Source: Candidatus Eisenbacteria bacterium
GTDB taxonomy: Bacteria > Eisenbacteria > RBG-16-71-46 > JAFGJU01
Assembly (NCBI GenBank): GCA_026388185.1
Contig: JAPLKG010000003.1
Span: 1-64,000 of the forward strand
Direction of reading: 5' to 3'
Length of the DNA: 64,000 nt
Shown here: positions 1 to 8,820 of the stretch, in pieces
Layout: each line of letters starts with the position of its first letter
How positions within the stretch are numbered: position 1 is the stretch's first letter
Notes under the pieces: generated by a model
The model's database searches: none
The model's input: only the letters and a program-made list of their open reading frames with translations
What the model was told of the DNA's origin: nothing
Program-made: the position numbers and the translations under genes

Positions 1-866
1 TCCAGCCAAAAGTAGAGTTTTCTGACCTTGCGAGCTCACAGCGAACTGCTCGGCGAACTGCCGTGGCGTCAAATCACCGAGCGAGCTATGAGGTCGAAAC
101 ATGTTATACTCCTCGCGCCACCTCTCTATTCTTTCTCGAACGTCCTCCATTGACAAGAACCAATTCACGTCCAGGCATTCATCCCGAAACGTTCCATTGA
201 ATGACTCGATCATCGCGTTGTCACCGGGCTTGCCGGGCCTAGAGAAATCCATCGTGACTCCATGTTCATAGGCCCACTTGTCCAAAACCTTAGAAATAAA
301 CTCACTCCAATTGTCGCATCGTAAGCGATCAGGAACGCCTCGCTTCTTCACGAGCCGCCGCATGACCGCGACGACTTCCGCTCCCGTGATGTTTTGTCCG
401 GCTTCAATCGCCAGGCACTCACGACTATAATTGTCCACTACCGTTAACGCCCGAAACCGCCGACCATTGAAAAGACTGTCCACGACAAAATCCATGCTCC
501 AACACGCGTTTGGATACTCCACCACGGGCCGATCCATCCGACGGCTCCCCGTCACATGTCGACGGGGACGTCTGCGGCGCAAGTTCAGACTCTCCTCGCG
601 GTAGATCCGATACACCCGCTTGTGATTGACGCACCAGCCCTCACGCCGTAGCAAGACATGAATGCGAAGATATCCGTACCGGACCCTCGTCTCCGCAATC
701 TCCCGAATCCGCATCCGCAAAGCCACATCGTCTCTCCTGCGTGACCTGTACCGATGTGACGCCCGCCATATCTCCACCACCGCACATGCCCGCCGCTCAC
801 TCACCCGATACGCCTCTTGCAGATGCTCCACGCGCTCTCGCTTCTGGGCTGGCCTCAGAGCTTTTT
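1..866 (-). CDS. IS3-family transposase OrfB (DDE integrase core), runs off the window
   Basis: Read in the -1 frame from the end of orfA, the frame is open from about 866 to base 1 with no stop. It gives a DDE integrase core: HTH/linker (ALRPAQKRERVEHL), YGYLRIHVLL, the catalytic segments WSMDFVVDSLFNGR, DNWSEFIS and AMIESFNGTFRDECL, and the terminal WREEYNMFRPHSSLGDLTP. It is made as an OrfAB fusion by programmed frameshifting. Odd point: the usual CDNGSEF is CDNWSEF, which may weaken catalysis. The stop codon is outside the window, so the frame reads through the terminal repeat. Confidence 0.85.
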
Positions 867-1127
867 TGACAGCACATCCTGCAACATCTGCTTATCCAGG
901 CTCAGGTCCGCCACCATACGCTTCAGCCGACGGTTCTCCTCCTCCAGCTGCCTCAAACGCCTGAGCTCCGAAATCCCCAACCCCCCGTACTTCCTCTTCC
1001 ACCGAAAGAACGTCTGCTCACTGATCCCCACCTTCCGGCAAACCTCCACCACTCGAGTCCCCGTCTCAGCCTGACGCAAAACAAACGCAATCTGCTCCTC
1101 CGTAAACTTCGACTTCCTCATGGACAA
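855..1127 (-). CDS. IS3-family transposase OrfA (HTH subunit)
   Basis: This 90-residue protein is the DNA-binding half of the IS3 transposase. It starts MSMRKSKFTEEQIAFVL, the typical opening of IS407-group OrfA, followed by a helix-turn-helix (VVEVCRKVGISEQTFFRWKRKYGG) and a leucine-rich coiled region (LRRLRQLEEENRRLKRMVADL) for dimerisation. The second Met (MRKSKF) is an equally good start. Its stop at 855-857 lies just past the slippery site, so most ribosomes make OrfA alone and a minority make OrfAB. Confidence 0.9.
   Translation of the reverse strand: MSMRKSKFTEEQIAFVLRQAETGTRVVEVCRKVGISEQTFFRWKRKYGGLGISELRRLRQLEEENRRLKRMVADLSLDKQMLQDVLSKKL
861..867 (-). promoter_or_regulatory. A_AAA_AAG programmed -1 frameshift site
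   Basis: The minus strand reads TCA AAA AAG CTC TGA at the end of orfA. Slipping one base back gives AAA AAA GCT CTG AGG and enters the long orfB frame. A_AAA_AAG is the standard IS3 frameshift heptamer, and the orfB frame is open from exactly here. Confidence 0.85.
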
Positions 1128-1182
1128 AACCCCCTTCCAGAGACAGAGATTTTGCCAGAAAACTCACATTATCAGTGGACCA

Positions 1183-1493
1183 TCTTTGTGGGGGGACGTC
1201 CTCTGGGCCTCCCCCTGCAAGGATGACGGCTCTACCGCGGGGATGGCCAGTGACCCGGTTCAGGCACATATCTGCGTCCAGCAGCGCACTCAACCGTCCT
1301 CCAATAATCAAGGGGCGCAAGGTCTGAATGACGAGGAATAACAACGTAAGATCCATGAGAAAGAGCATGAGGAGGATGAAAGGATTTCCAAATGCCGAGT
1401 CAGAGGCTTGCTGCGTTGCTTCACCTGCTAGTTTTGTGAACATCGTGCAAAAGGAGGAACTGTCATCTGAGCAGCCCCTATCGACGTAGTTCA
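1183..1493 (-). pseudogene. Small membrane protein gene cut by the IS element
   Basis: An open frame begins at the ATG at 1493, overlapping the last codons of the propeller gene, and runs about 100 codons straight into the IS terminal repeat. After a polar start (MNYVDRGCSDDSSSF) it has a strongly hydrophobic stretch (NPFILLMLFLMDLTLLFLVI) followed by a basic cytoplasmic-looking turn, as in a real membrane protein. The 3' part lies beyond the element, outside the window. I do not recognise the family. The overlap suggests it was translated with the propeller gene. Evidence is limited to hydrophobic pattern and position, so the call is tentative. Confidence 0.4.
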
Positions 1494-3082
1494 TATTGAA
1501 CCCTGAAAAAGTGCTTGTTGCGAAAGGCAAGAAACTCGAGAGTGTCGACGCCGACAAAGCTCGGTCCGTTCATCACAAGACCATCATATTCGTTCCCGGG
1601 AACATGATCCAATGCGATTGTGAGCTTCTTGCCCGGATAAGCGCCGTACGCCAGATGGTCGCCATCAGGGCTGAATACGAGAGAGCCACGTTCTATCCCG
1701 TTGTAGGGCGGTCCCTCGCTGCCATCCAGCACAACTCGCCATCTCCCATTCTTGCAGGCCGAATATGCCACTCGTTGACCATCTCGACTAAAAAGCAGAG
1801 AATCGGAAGGTATGTTGTCGTATACAGGGCCGGGCGTCCCATCGATGACCGCGAAATGTTCCTCACCCCGGGATCCGACGTACGCCAACCGATGACCTGT
1901 GGGTCCGAAAAGCCATGATCCTTGCACTATGCCGTCACAACTCTCGTCCTCGTTGCCATTAACAACAATGAGACACGTGTTGCCTCGTCGAGCCATAAAG
2001 GCCATGGTGCTGCTGTCGGGGCTGAAAGCGAGTGTGTCCTTGCCAATGCCGTCATATTGCTGCTGCGCCTCGTTGTCGAGGATGACGGTTTCTTTTCCGT
2101 TGATTTTCGCAACGTATGCTATGTGCTTGCCGTCTGGACTGAATGATAGAGAATCGAGAGCCTCGCAGGCTGGGCCTGGAACGCCACCTGTTATGACGTA
2201 GTCTTTCTCACCTTTCCTGACGGCGTAGATAACACGCTTGCTATCAGAGCTGAACTCCAATGAGCCGATGCTATCGAATGGGGGGCCGGCTATTCCATCA
2301 ATCACCATATACCTCTTGTCGCCTGCACCGAAGCCGTAGGCGATGCGCTTACTGTCCGGGCTGAATATCGGCGTGTTGGCAAAGAACTCAACGTTGTCGT
2401 ATTCAGCGATGGGCTTGCCGTCAACGATCATGAAACACTTGCTTCCCTTCTTGGCGCCATATCCGAGGCGTGCCCCATCTGTGCTGAAGGAAATCGTGTT
2501 CTGTGCAATGACGTCATATTCGGGTCCCATCTGCCCGTCAAGAACCAAGGAGCACATGTCCCCCTCATAGGCTATGTATGCGATATGTCGCGAGTCGGGG
2601 CTGAAGAGCAACAGTGTCCCTGTACCCTCGTGCCAGGATTGTGGCGCGCCCTCCACCACTGCCGACCATCTACTGTTCCTGCTGCAGGTATATCCGAACC
2701 TGCTTCCGTGGGGACTGAATATCAGAGACCGCTCACCAAGGGTATCGTGCGGCGGCTGAGGTTGGCCATCGAGAACCACGACACTCTTTCTGCCAACGAG
2801 CGCAGCATATGCCATTCGCTTGCCATCCGGAGAAAACTGCAGGGATCCATCGAAGATTCCATCATACCAAGGTCCCTCTTTGGCATCATATACGACACAC
2901 TGTTTGCGATAGTCATCGATCACATACATCATATGGCAGCCATCGCGGCTTGTGACAGCCTGCTTGAGGCGCTCATGGAGTTTCCCCAAGTCCTTTTCGA
3001 TGATTTGATATGTGCCCGACTGCGTTGGATCGGATTCGGTTGACCTTCGAAGTGACCGCCGAAATAGGTCCTTGATACTCAT
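1478..3082 (-). CDS. Cytosolic beta-propeller protein with PD40/WD-like repeats
   Basis: This 534-residue protein is almost entirely repeats of about 41-43 residues. Each repeat has a core like FSPDGKRMAYAA followed by a strand ending VVLDG and a P..YD turn. Eleven clear cores are visible plus degenerate first and last units, giving 12-13 in all, which would form one large or two smaller propellers. The pattern is that of PD40/TolB-type propeller blades. There is no signal peptide; the N-terminus (MSIKDLFRRSLRR) is basic, so it is probably cytosolic, unlike TolB. Start chosen for GGAGG seven bases upstream. Role unknown; such repeats usually bind proteins. It lies between IS elements and its downstream partner gene is broken. 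Confidence 0.75.
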   Translation of the reverse strand: MSIKDLFRRSLRRSTESDPTQSGTYQIIEKDLGKLHERLKQAVTSRDGCHMMYVIDDYRKQCVVYDAKEGPWYDGIFDGSLQFSPDGKRMAYAALVGRKSVVVLDGQPQPPHDTLGERSLIFSPHGSRFGYTCSRNSRWSAVVEGAPQSWHEGTGTLLLFSPDSRHIAYIAYEGDMCSLVLDGQMGPEYDVIAQNTISFSTDGARLGYGAKKGSKCFMIVDGKPIAEYDNVEFFANTPIFSPDSKRIAYGFGAGDKRYMVIDGIAGPPFDSIGSLEFSSDSKRVIYAVRKGEKDYVITGGVPGPACEALDSLSFSPDGKHIAYVAKINGKETVILDNEAQQQYDGIGKDTLAFSPDSSTMAFMARRGNTCLIVVNGNEDESCDGIVQGSWLFGPTGHRLAYVGSRGEEHFAVIDGTPGPVYDNIPSDSLLFSRDGQRVAYSACKNGRWRVVLDGSEGPPYNGIERGSLVFSPDGDHLAYGAYPGKKLTIALDHVPGNEYDGLVMNGPSFVGVDTLEFLAFRNKHFFRVQYELRR

Positions 3083-3174
3083 CCTTGCCTCCGTTTTCTT
3101 GATCGGTATGCTACTCCCTCATATCACGCTCTGGGTCGCTCCGCTTTCTTGGACAACCCTCAGAGTCATAAGCC

Positions 3175-3530
3175 TCATTTCACGAGAGCCTCTTCAAGTT
3201 CTAGGTTAGTGGCAAATTGCTGGGGAGTCAAGTTCTCCAAAACGCTTGACGCTACCACGAGCTGTGGGCGAAGTTCGTTGTACTCCTCTCTCCAGTGGTC
3301 GATCCTCTCCCGAGCTTCTTGTTCTCCTGCTCGAGCAACTTCAACCATCTCAGCTCGCCCAGGCCCATGCCCGCGCACTTCCTCTTCCATCGGTAGAATG
3401 TCTGTTCGCTGATACCCGACCGCCGGCGAATCTCCTCGACCGACCTATCGCTCTCGGCCTGACGGCGAGCATAGGCAATCTGCTCCTCCGTAGAACGCTT
3501 CTTAATGAGGGCCTCCCGGAAGGTTCTCAT
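3175..3530 (-). pseudogene. IS3-family relic: orfA start fused to orfB end by deletion
   Basis: From 3530 a frame gives an OrfA N-terminus (KKRSTEEQIAYARRQAES, then an HTH with SGISEQTFYRWKRK and LKLLEQENKKLG). The similarity then jumps to the tail of OrfB in another frame (RERIDHWREEYNELRP, ending TPQQFATNLELEEALVK). About 0.7 kb of the element is missing, so no active transposase is made. The element is related to, but clearly not identical with, the one at 1-1182. Confidence 0.8.
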
Positions 3531-3664
3531 TACATGAGATTTTGCGCGTTGAGAGTGTCCAGATCATTGGGAGCAGATCAGTCGATTAGACCGGCAGAAT
3601 TGAGGGAGAGTGTCTATTAGTTCTTGGTGGGGAATGCCTCATTGAGCTTGACGATCTATAGAGG

Positions 3665-3853
3665 TCATGCAACAATATCTACTGTCAGGCATTCATCCCG
3701 AAACGTTCCGTTGAACGACTCTATCATCGCATTGTCCGTGGATTTGCCCGGCCTCGAGAAGCCCATCGTGACGCCATGCTCATAGGCCCATCTATCCAAC
3801 ACCTTCGAGACAGCGGACTTAACGACCAATGCCCTGGTGAGTTCCGGGAGCAC
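3665..3853 (-). pseudogene. Fragment of an IS3-family orfB
   Basis: The frame encodes SKVLDRWAYEHGVTMGFSRP and then DNAMIESFNGTFRDECL, nearly the same as the catalytic glutamate region of the element at 1-1182. Both sides degenerate into unrelated sequence. With the relic at 3175-3530 it forms an IS graveyard between the propeller gene and the sigma-54 activator gene. Confidence 0.8.
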
Positions 3854-3972
3854 ATATGTGCTTCGCAGCTAATCTATGTCGAAGGTTACCTGGACGTGAA
3901 GAGCTCATCGAAGTCAGCGAGACGGTGAAAGCGGTTGTCCTAATCTCTCGCACACTTACTTACGGCAACTCC

Positions 3973-5463
3973 CTAGGTGCCCGTGGTGCCACAATCTTTG
4001 CCGTAAAGCTTCGCGGTTGTTGGGTATTCGCCAGCCAACTCGGGGTACTTACCAAGCAGCGCCAGGACCCGGCGACGAAGAGCGAAACGGTCATTGAGGT
4101 CAAGAAGTCGCCAGGCTTCGGACTTGCGCTCACCCGATTTCTTAAGCGCGTCTTCCACGTAGAACAGCTCAGTTCGAGCCACCTCCAGATCAAGATCAAC
4201 CGTCGTCTTTCCTGCAACCATGGTGGTTCTAACAAATTCACATGCCTTTGTCTCTGGAGCCCGCAAGACATCCAACGGCAGATCATCCTTTCTGATGCGG
4301 GTTTGCCCACGTTGGTTAGCATAAATCACAGCCCTTTCAAGCGCGGCTTTCAGTTCACGGACATTTCCAGGCCAGCTAAACTGCTTCAGCACCTCGAACG
4401 CCTCGTCCTCGATGTCACTCACGCGGGTGCGGCCCTGGCGCACAAACAGACACAGAAGATGGCGGGCGAGAGCAGGCAGGTCGTTCAGGCGTTCGCGCAA
4501 AGGTGGCAACGAGATCTCCACGCTTCTGAGACGATAGTAGAAGTCTTTGCGAATTCGCCCTTCGGCAACGGCTTGTATCAGGTCGCGGTTGGTCGCGGCC
4601 ACAATCTGAACGTCGACTTTAATCTCGTGAGTGCTTCCGGCCCTGGTGAACGAGCGGTCTTCGAGAAAACGTAGCAGTTTAAGCTGCAGCTGTTCCGGTA
4701 GATCGCCGATCTCATCCAAGAAGAGGACCCCGCCACGCGCCTTCTCAATGAAACCAATACGTTTTTCTTTCGCATCCGTGAACGCCCCCGCTTCATGTCC
4801 GAACAATTCACTTTCGATGATGCTAGGATTGAGTGACGAAATCGCCACCGGTACGAAGGGTTCGGCGGCCCGCCAGCCATTCCGATGAATCGCCCGGGCC
4901 ACCATCTCCTTGCCTGTTCCCGTCTCCCCCGTAATCAATACTGTGACATATCCATCCTGCGCCACCAGTTGAATCAGTCGCTTCGCCTCCAGCATTGCCG
5001 GCGTCTCCCCAATCAACTCCAATGGCTCAATCTGCCGAAGGCGTTCTTCCAGTTGGGCGACCTTGCGCGAGACTCTGGCATTCTCTACTGCCCGATTCAA
5101 CCGCTGCCTCAGTTCCTTAATGTCGGCTGGTTTCTTCACAAAGTCCACCGCACCTAGGCGCATACATTCAATCGCCGTGTCCATGTCACCATAAGCACTG
5201 ATCATCAGAATCGGAATCTCAGGACGTAACCGTCTGAGCTCTTTCAGCAGTTGAACGCCAGTGGTGTTTTCGGACTCGTCAAGCCGGATATCAAGTAGGA
5301 CGATATCCGGGTTTTGCCCGAGCGCTTCCAGGCCCTGAGTCGAATTTGCTGCGCATATGACCTCGAAGTCGTTCCGCAAGGCCCGTTGCATTGCTGCGGT
5401 CAGGTTCGCATCGTCATCTACTATCAGGAGCTTGAGGTTCGATCCATTCATGGAAATTGACAT
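3973..5463 (-). CDS. NtrC-like sigma-54-dependent response regulator
   Basis: A 496-residue bacterial enhancer-binding protein. Residues 10-130 are a receiver (acidic DDD at 16-18, phosphoacceptor D58 in LLDIR, K111). Residues 145-385 are an AAA+ domain with Walker A GETGTGKE (179-186), Walker B GGVLFLDEIGDL (244-255) and the R-finger region. The sigma-54 contact loop reads GAFTDA (226-231) where GAFTGA is usual. The C-terminal ~110 residues are not an obvious Fis-type HTH. It is the last gene of the operon beginning at 13148. It would remodel sigma-54 RNA polymerase when phosphorylated, perhaps by the kinase encoded at 8817-13148, and may act on the sigma-54 promoter at 18411. A second Met five codons in is an alternative start. 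Confidence 0.92.
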   Translation of the reverse strand: MSISMNGSNLKLLIVDDDANLTAAMQRALRNDFEVICAANSTQGLEALGQNPDIVLLDIRLDESENTTGVQLLKELRRLRPEIPILMISAYGDMDTAIECMRLGAVDFVKKPADIKELRQRLNRAVENARVSRKVAQLEERLRQIEPLELIGETPAMLEAKRLIQLVAQDGYVTVLITGETGTGKEMVARAIHRNGWRAAEPFVPVAISSLNPSIIESELFGHEAGAFTDAKEKRIGFIEKARGGVLFLDEIGDLPEQLQLKLLRFLEDRSFTRAGSTHEIKVDVQIVAATNRDLIQAVAEGRIRKDFYYRLRSVEISLPPLRERLNDLPALARHLLCLFVRQGRTRVSDIEDEAFEVLKQFSWPGNVRELKAALERAVIYANQRGQTRIRKDDLPLDVLRAPETKACEFVRTTMVAGKTTVDLDLEVARTELFYVEDALKKSGERKSEAWRLLDLNDRFALRRRVLALLGKYPELAGEYPTTAKLYGKDCGTTGT

Positions 5464-5501
5464 GTTTCATTCCCGACAGTCCCAGATCGATCTATTGCCG
5501 C

Positions 5502-6023
5502 TTATTCGTCTTTGACTGCCTTAGCAATGGCCGCCAAACTCAATCCGCCCAGAACACCAAGGAACGAAAGCACCGTGATGCATTGAGCTAACGCCACCCA
5601 GTTGTTGCGTGGCCCGAAGGAAGATGCCACAGTAGTTGTTTCGACGCTCGACTTACCTTCGATCGTTCGCGTTACACTGCGAAACTGAGTCGAGTCGCAC
5701 GGACACGTTGCCGCCGGATGATGCGGCAACATGCTGACGGCGGGGAACATAGAAATGGCAAACCATCCAAGGATCAAAACGGTCACGGCTACAATAATAA
5801 CCGGATATACGCGAAAAAACCAAATCGGGTTGAAGCTCGGCCGCCGCTTTCGGAACTCAGGTTTATCGTTGGCGGGAATTTTCTCTAGATCTTCCTCGAA
5901 CGTAGCTCGGCGTTGCACGAAGCTCCAGTGGTCCAATTTGAGCAATAGCCAGGGAAGGCCGTATGCTAGGATTGCCACCCACATCAGGCCAATCCACCCA
6001 ACAAGGTTTATGCATCTAACCAT
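5502..6023 (-). CDS. Unknown small membrane protein of the signalling operon
   Basis: 173 residues, not recognised. Three hydrophobic segments are visible: residues 8-28 (LVGWIGLMWVAILAYGLPWL), about 70-92 (VYPVIIVAVTVLILGWFAI) and about 146-168 (ALAQCITVLSFLGVLGGLS). Between the first two is a charged cytosolic-looking loop; between the last two is a probable extracytoplasmic loop with a Cys-Pro-Cys pair. Start has a strong AGGAGG. It sits between the 604-residue protein, which also ends in membrane helices, and the sigma-54 activator, so a membrane complex with its neighbour is plausible. Confidence 0.7.
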   Translation of the reverse strand: MVRCINLVGWIGLMWVAILAYGLPWLLLKLDHWSFVQRRATFEEDLEKIPANDKPEFRKRRPSFNPIWFFRVYPVIIVAVTVLILGWFAISMFPAVSMLPHHPAATCPCDSTQFRSVTRTIEGKSSVETTTVASSFGPRNNWVALAQCITVLSFLGVLGGLSLAAIAKAVKDE

Positions 6024-6061
6024 TGTTTATTCCTCCTGCTTTGCGCGCCTCATGTCCCGGT

Positions 6062-7876
6062 TTACTTCCGAGACACCAGTGTGTACAGATACGCTATGAA
6101 GATACCAAGATGGACGAATCCAATCAGAGATATGAACACCGTCAAGCATTGCGCTGCCGGGTTTAATGGCTGCCCAACCGGCGTGTGACCGAGGAACAGA
6201 ACATACGCATTGGTAATGTGCGGATAGGAGCAATTCGGTTGACACGCGAAGTTAGCTTTCAGCGCCCAGCTCAGGATGCCAAGAATCAATGGCCATAGTG
6301 CCACTGCAAGGACAAACAGCGGGAATGAAGCCAGAAGCGTCTCTATATACCAGCGGATCGGACGCAGCGAAATCAGCAGTGGATGTTTGAGAAAATAGGA
6401 TTCGCGATTCAGCTTCCGCAGCCGCTTCAGGCAGGATTGCTCTTCGTCGAACTGACCATAGTGATTGAAAATCCGCATGATCTCAGTGACGACGCTCATC
6501 TCTGCGTTAAGCGCCGAGCGTCGTCGAACTGAGGGACTGAACCACCGCGCACCGGCTTTCACCTCTTGCTCCACTTCGTGCAACCTGTTCTTGACGTCAA
6601 TGTTGTATTCCATCCCTTGAAACATGCACTCGGCTTTCACCTCGAGCTTGTGCCGGAGAGCAATCGCCTCCAGCGAGGTCGTTGGAGTTCGGTACCCGAG
6701 TAGCTCCTGTGCCTCAAGAGCGAGAAGCGCTCCATGGATGCAGTCGGGAACGGATTGGGCCGTTTCGTAGACTCGCTCGGCGCGCTCGATCAGGGAATCA
6801 GCAATGAACAGCAACCGCCCGGGTGCGCTGTGTGAGCCTGACCGCCCAATTGTTGGGTGGCAGGCGCTCCATTCCCTGTTGCGGCGCTTCCAGTAATCGC
6901 GTAGAAGCCCGCTCTGCGCTAGCAGCCGGTACATTCCCGCGCATGGCTTGTAAACCACCTTTACTGTCTTTCCACTAGCTTTGAGCTTCTTGATGTGCAT
7001 CCTGTTTTGTTCATGCCAGATCGTGTACCTGTGTCCGACAGTAACGAACACTCGACTGGTTACCCGTCCCAGCGCTCGATAGACATCATCCCTGTATGCC
7101 AAATTGGAAAGCCCGATATCCCTCTCGCCGAGAAGGGAAGTCTCCGATTCCAACCCGGACCGATCTGGAAAGTTGAGGAAGAAATCTTCAAATGTAAATG
7201 AAGCTATCTGTCTATCATCGCGAAACGACGATAGCCCCCGCAGAGTTGTTACGATGTAGCACCGATAGCCCAAGCGAAATGAAAGGTAGGCATGCAGATA
7301 CGCATAGGCTTCCTCATCGTCAATGGAAGCTCCAATATCATCCCGCTTCATTGCCCCGAAATGAGGTACCAATCCTCGAGTGTTATCATCAATCAGGACC
7401 TGCTGTCTAAGGGCGTCCCTCGTACCTTCCGGATCGAACATAGGTGAGATGGGAGCGGCCCCGCAGAGAAGACGTCGAGCCAATGTAGCAGAACCATCCC
7501 GCACCTCGCTCACGGGTTGGAAATGATCGCTAGTACGAGGAAAAACCCATCGAATCTCGGGAAAGGCTGAGATTAACATAGCCCCCAGAGTCTGGACCGG
7601 ATCACCCGACTCGACCAGGAGATTCTGTTTGATCAGCTCATCTTCTGAGAACCCGATCTCCAACAACGCAGTCGAATTGCGCAGGATGGACGCTGGATGT
7701 TTCTCGAGGGCATTGGAGATCTGTCTAAATGTTCCCAGGACGTCCCCGTGAGGATCATCCGAAACGAGAATGCCACACGTCTCAACGCTGGAACCATGGC
7801 GAAGGTGTCGACGCAGGCTGGCAGTCAGCGAAGCATTCGCAGATACTACGAAGATTTTCGCTGGGTAAAAACTCAT
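6062..7876 (-). CDS. Unknown 604-residue protein with C-terminal membrane helices
   Basis: I do not recognise this family. The start (AKIFVVSANASLTASLRRHL) resembles the first strand and helix of a receiver-like domain but lacks the acidic pair, so at most it is a pseudo-receiver. A long soluble region follows, with an amphipathic helical stretch around residues 370-480. Two or three hydrophobic segments lie near the end (SFPLFVLAVALWPLILGILS around 520-545 and CLTVFISLIGFVHLGIFIAY around 575-600), so most of the protein probably faces the cytoplasm. It is 17 bases from the 308-residue gene upstream and belongs to the radical SAM/kinase operon. Confidence 0.7.
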   Translation of the reverse strand: MSFYPAKIFVVSANASLTASLRRHLRHGSSVETCGILVSDDPHGDVLGTFRQISNALEKHPASILRNSTALLEIGFSEDELIKQNLLVESGDPVQTLGAMLISAFPEIRWVFPRTSDHFQPVSEVRDGSATLARRLLCGAAPISPMFDPEGTRDALRQQVLIDDNTRGLVPHFGAMKRDDIGASIDDEEAYAYLHAYLSFRLGYRCYIVTTLRGLSSFRDDRQIASFTFEDFFLNFPDRSGLESETSLLGERDIGLSNLAYRDDVYRALGRVTSRVFVTVGHRYTIWHEQNRMHIKKLKASGKTVKVVYKPCAGMYRLLAQSGLLRDYWKRRNREWSACHPTIGRSGSHSAPGRLLFIADSLIERAERVYETAQSVPDCIHGALLALEAQELLGYRTPTTSLEAIALRHKLEVKAECMFQGMEYNIDVKNRLHEVEQEVKAGARWFSPSVRRRSALNAEMSVVTEIMRIFNHYGQFDEEQSCLKRLRKLNRESYFLKHPLLISLRPIRWYIETLLASFPLFVLAVALWPLILGILSWALKANFACQPNCSYPHITNAYVLFLGHTPVGQPLNPAAQCLTVFISLIGFVHLGIFIAYLYTLVSRK

Positions 7877-7893
7877 TCTCTATACGTCTTCTG

Positions 7894-8820
7894 CTATGCG
7901 GACTCCTGATCCTGCTTCTGTGAGTCGTCTTCGGTCATCGGGGCATCCAAGGCGATGTCAATAGATGCAAGCCATTCATGCAACAGATTACCATTTCGTA
8001 ACTGGCCCATGAGCGCTCGATCATCGCCGCACCTGAGGTGATTCAGCAGTTGGTTGATGCAATCCTTGCCCTGCATTTCCAGTCTTGTACGTTGCTTGAG
8101 CGGGACCCCAATGCTCTTGAGTATGTTGATCACCTCGTCAACTCTGTTCTGCCATCTGACATCCCTGTACTGATCAACAATGTTCAACCAGTCATCGGGG
8201 CTGAACGTCGTCCCACCGTTCTTAGTGAGAGATGCACTCATACTCTGGAAGTCAAGGTCCGCCGAATAGAAGAGCCTGGCGATCCGGTGTTTGGCAATTG
8301 ACAGTCTTCTGCTCTCGACCTCTTGCTTCCTTGCCCCAAAGAAGCCGTCAAGTGTCTCCAGTGCGGCTTCGAATTCATTGGGATCTGTCGCGCGGGCCAC
8401 CTGCTTGATTGCAAGGGCAAGGTAATTGAACTGCTCCAAATGAATCCCGCTGTAACTCCCGGTAATTCTGTCCTCAGGAAGCGAAAGAACTCGGACGACA
8501 TCGTCCACCGTATTCCCCGCTCCGACATGACATACCACCTTCACCGTCGTCTTGTCGCCGCCGAGCAAACTTGTCAGAAAATCTCGAACCTTGTCGCTCT
8601 TAAGGAGTTTATCTCCCCTGATGCAAACGACCGACGTGGCGCTAACTCTTTCTGCAATACGATCTATCTCCTGGTCGTCGAAGTTGGCCCGATCCGTGAA
8701 GATCCGCCTATTTCCCTCATCAAGTCCCCAGACTATTACCAGAGCCCCGTCGAGCAGCTCACGAATCTCCCTCTCCATGACCTCAATACCGAAAATCCTG
8801 GTTATAACAACGTACTTCAT
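7894..8820 (-). CDS. Unknown 308-residue protein coupled to the radical SAM/kinase gene
   Basis: Not recognised. It overlaps the kinase gene by four bases (ATGA), so the two are translationally coupled. The N-terminal ~130 residues alternate hydrophobic strands and helices (MKYVVITRIF, GALVIVWGLD, ATSVVCIRGD, VKVVCHVGAG), suggesting a Rossmann-like alpha/beta domain. Residues about 140-290 look helical with many charged residues. No signal peptide or membrane segment. An adaptor or effector tied to the kinase is the natural inference, without direct support. Confidence 0.7.
   Translation of the reverse strand: MKYVVITRIFGIEVMEREIRELLDGALVIVWGLDEGNRRIFTDRANFDDQEIDRIAERVSATSVVCIRGDKLLKSDKVRDFLTSLLGGDKTTVKVVCHVGAGNTVDDVVRVLSLPEDRITGSYSGIHLEQFNYLALAIKQVARATDPNEFEAALETLDGFFGARKQEVESRRLSIAKHRIARLFYSADLDFQSMSASLTKNGGTTFSPDDWLNIVDQYRDVRWQNRVDEVINILKSIGVPLKQRTRLEMQGKDCINQLLNHLRCGDDRALMGQLRNGNLLHEWLASIDIALDAPMTEDDSQKQDQESA

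Larger units (their letters stand above)
1..1182 (-). mobile_element. IS3-family insertion sequence (IS407-like), one end at the window edge
   Basis: The element has orfA and orfB read on the minus strand, joined by an A_AAA_AAG slippery site. Imperfect terminal repeats are visible. Bases 1-24 read inward share TCCA at the tip and GAGTTTTCTG fifteen bases in; the other end, read inward from 1179, has the same two blocks at the same offset (1179-1176 and 1165-1156). The length of about 1.2 kb is normal for the family. The right side cuts into an open frame (see 1183-1493). The outer boundary and any target duplication on the other side lie outside the window. Transposition potential is unproven; one orfB residue is unusual. 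Confidence 0.85.

Noticed and set aside
1066-1557. 163-codon frame read as one protein
   Set aside because: Only its middle part resembles a membrane protein; both ends lie in the IS element and in the propeller gene in other frames. Reported instead as an interrupted gene.
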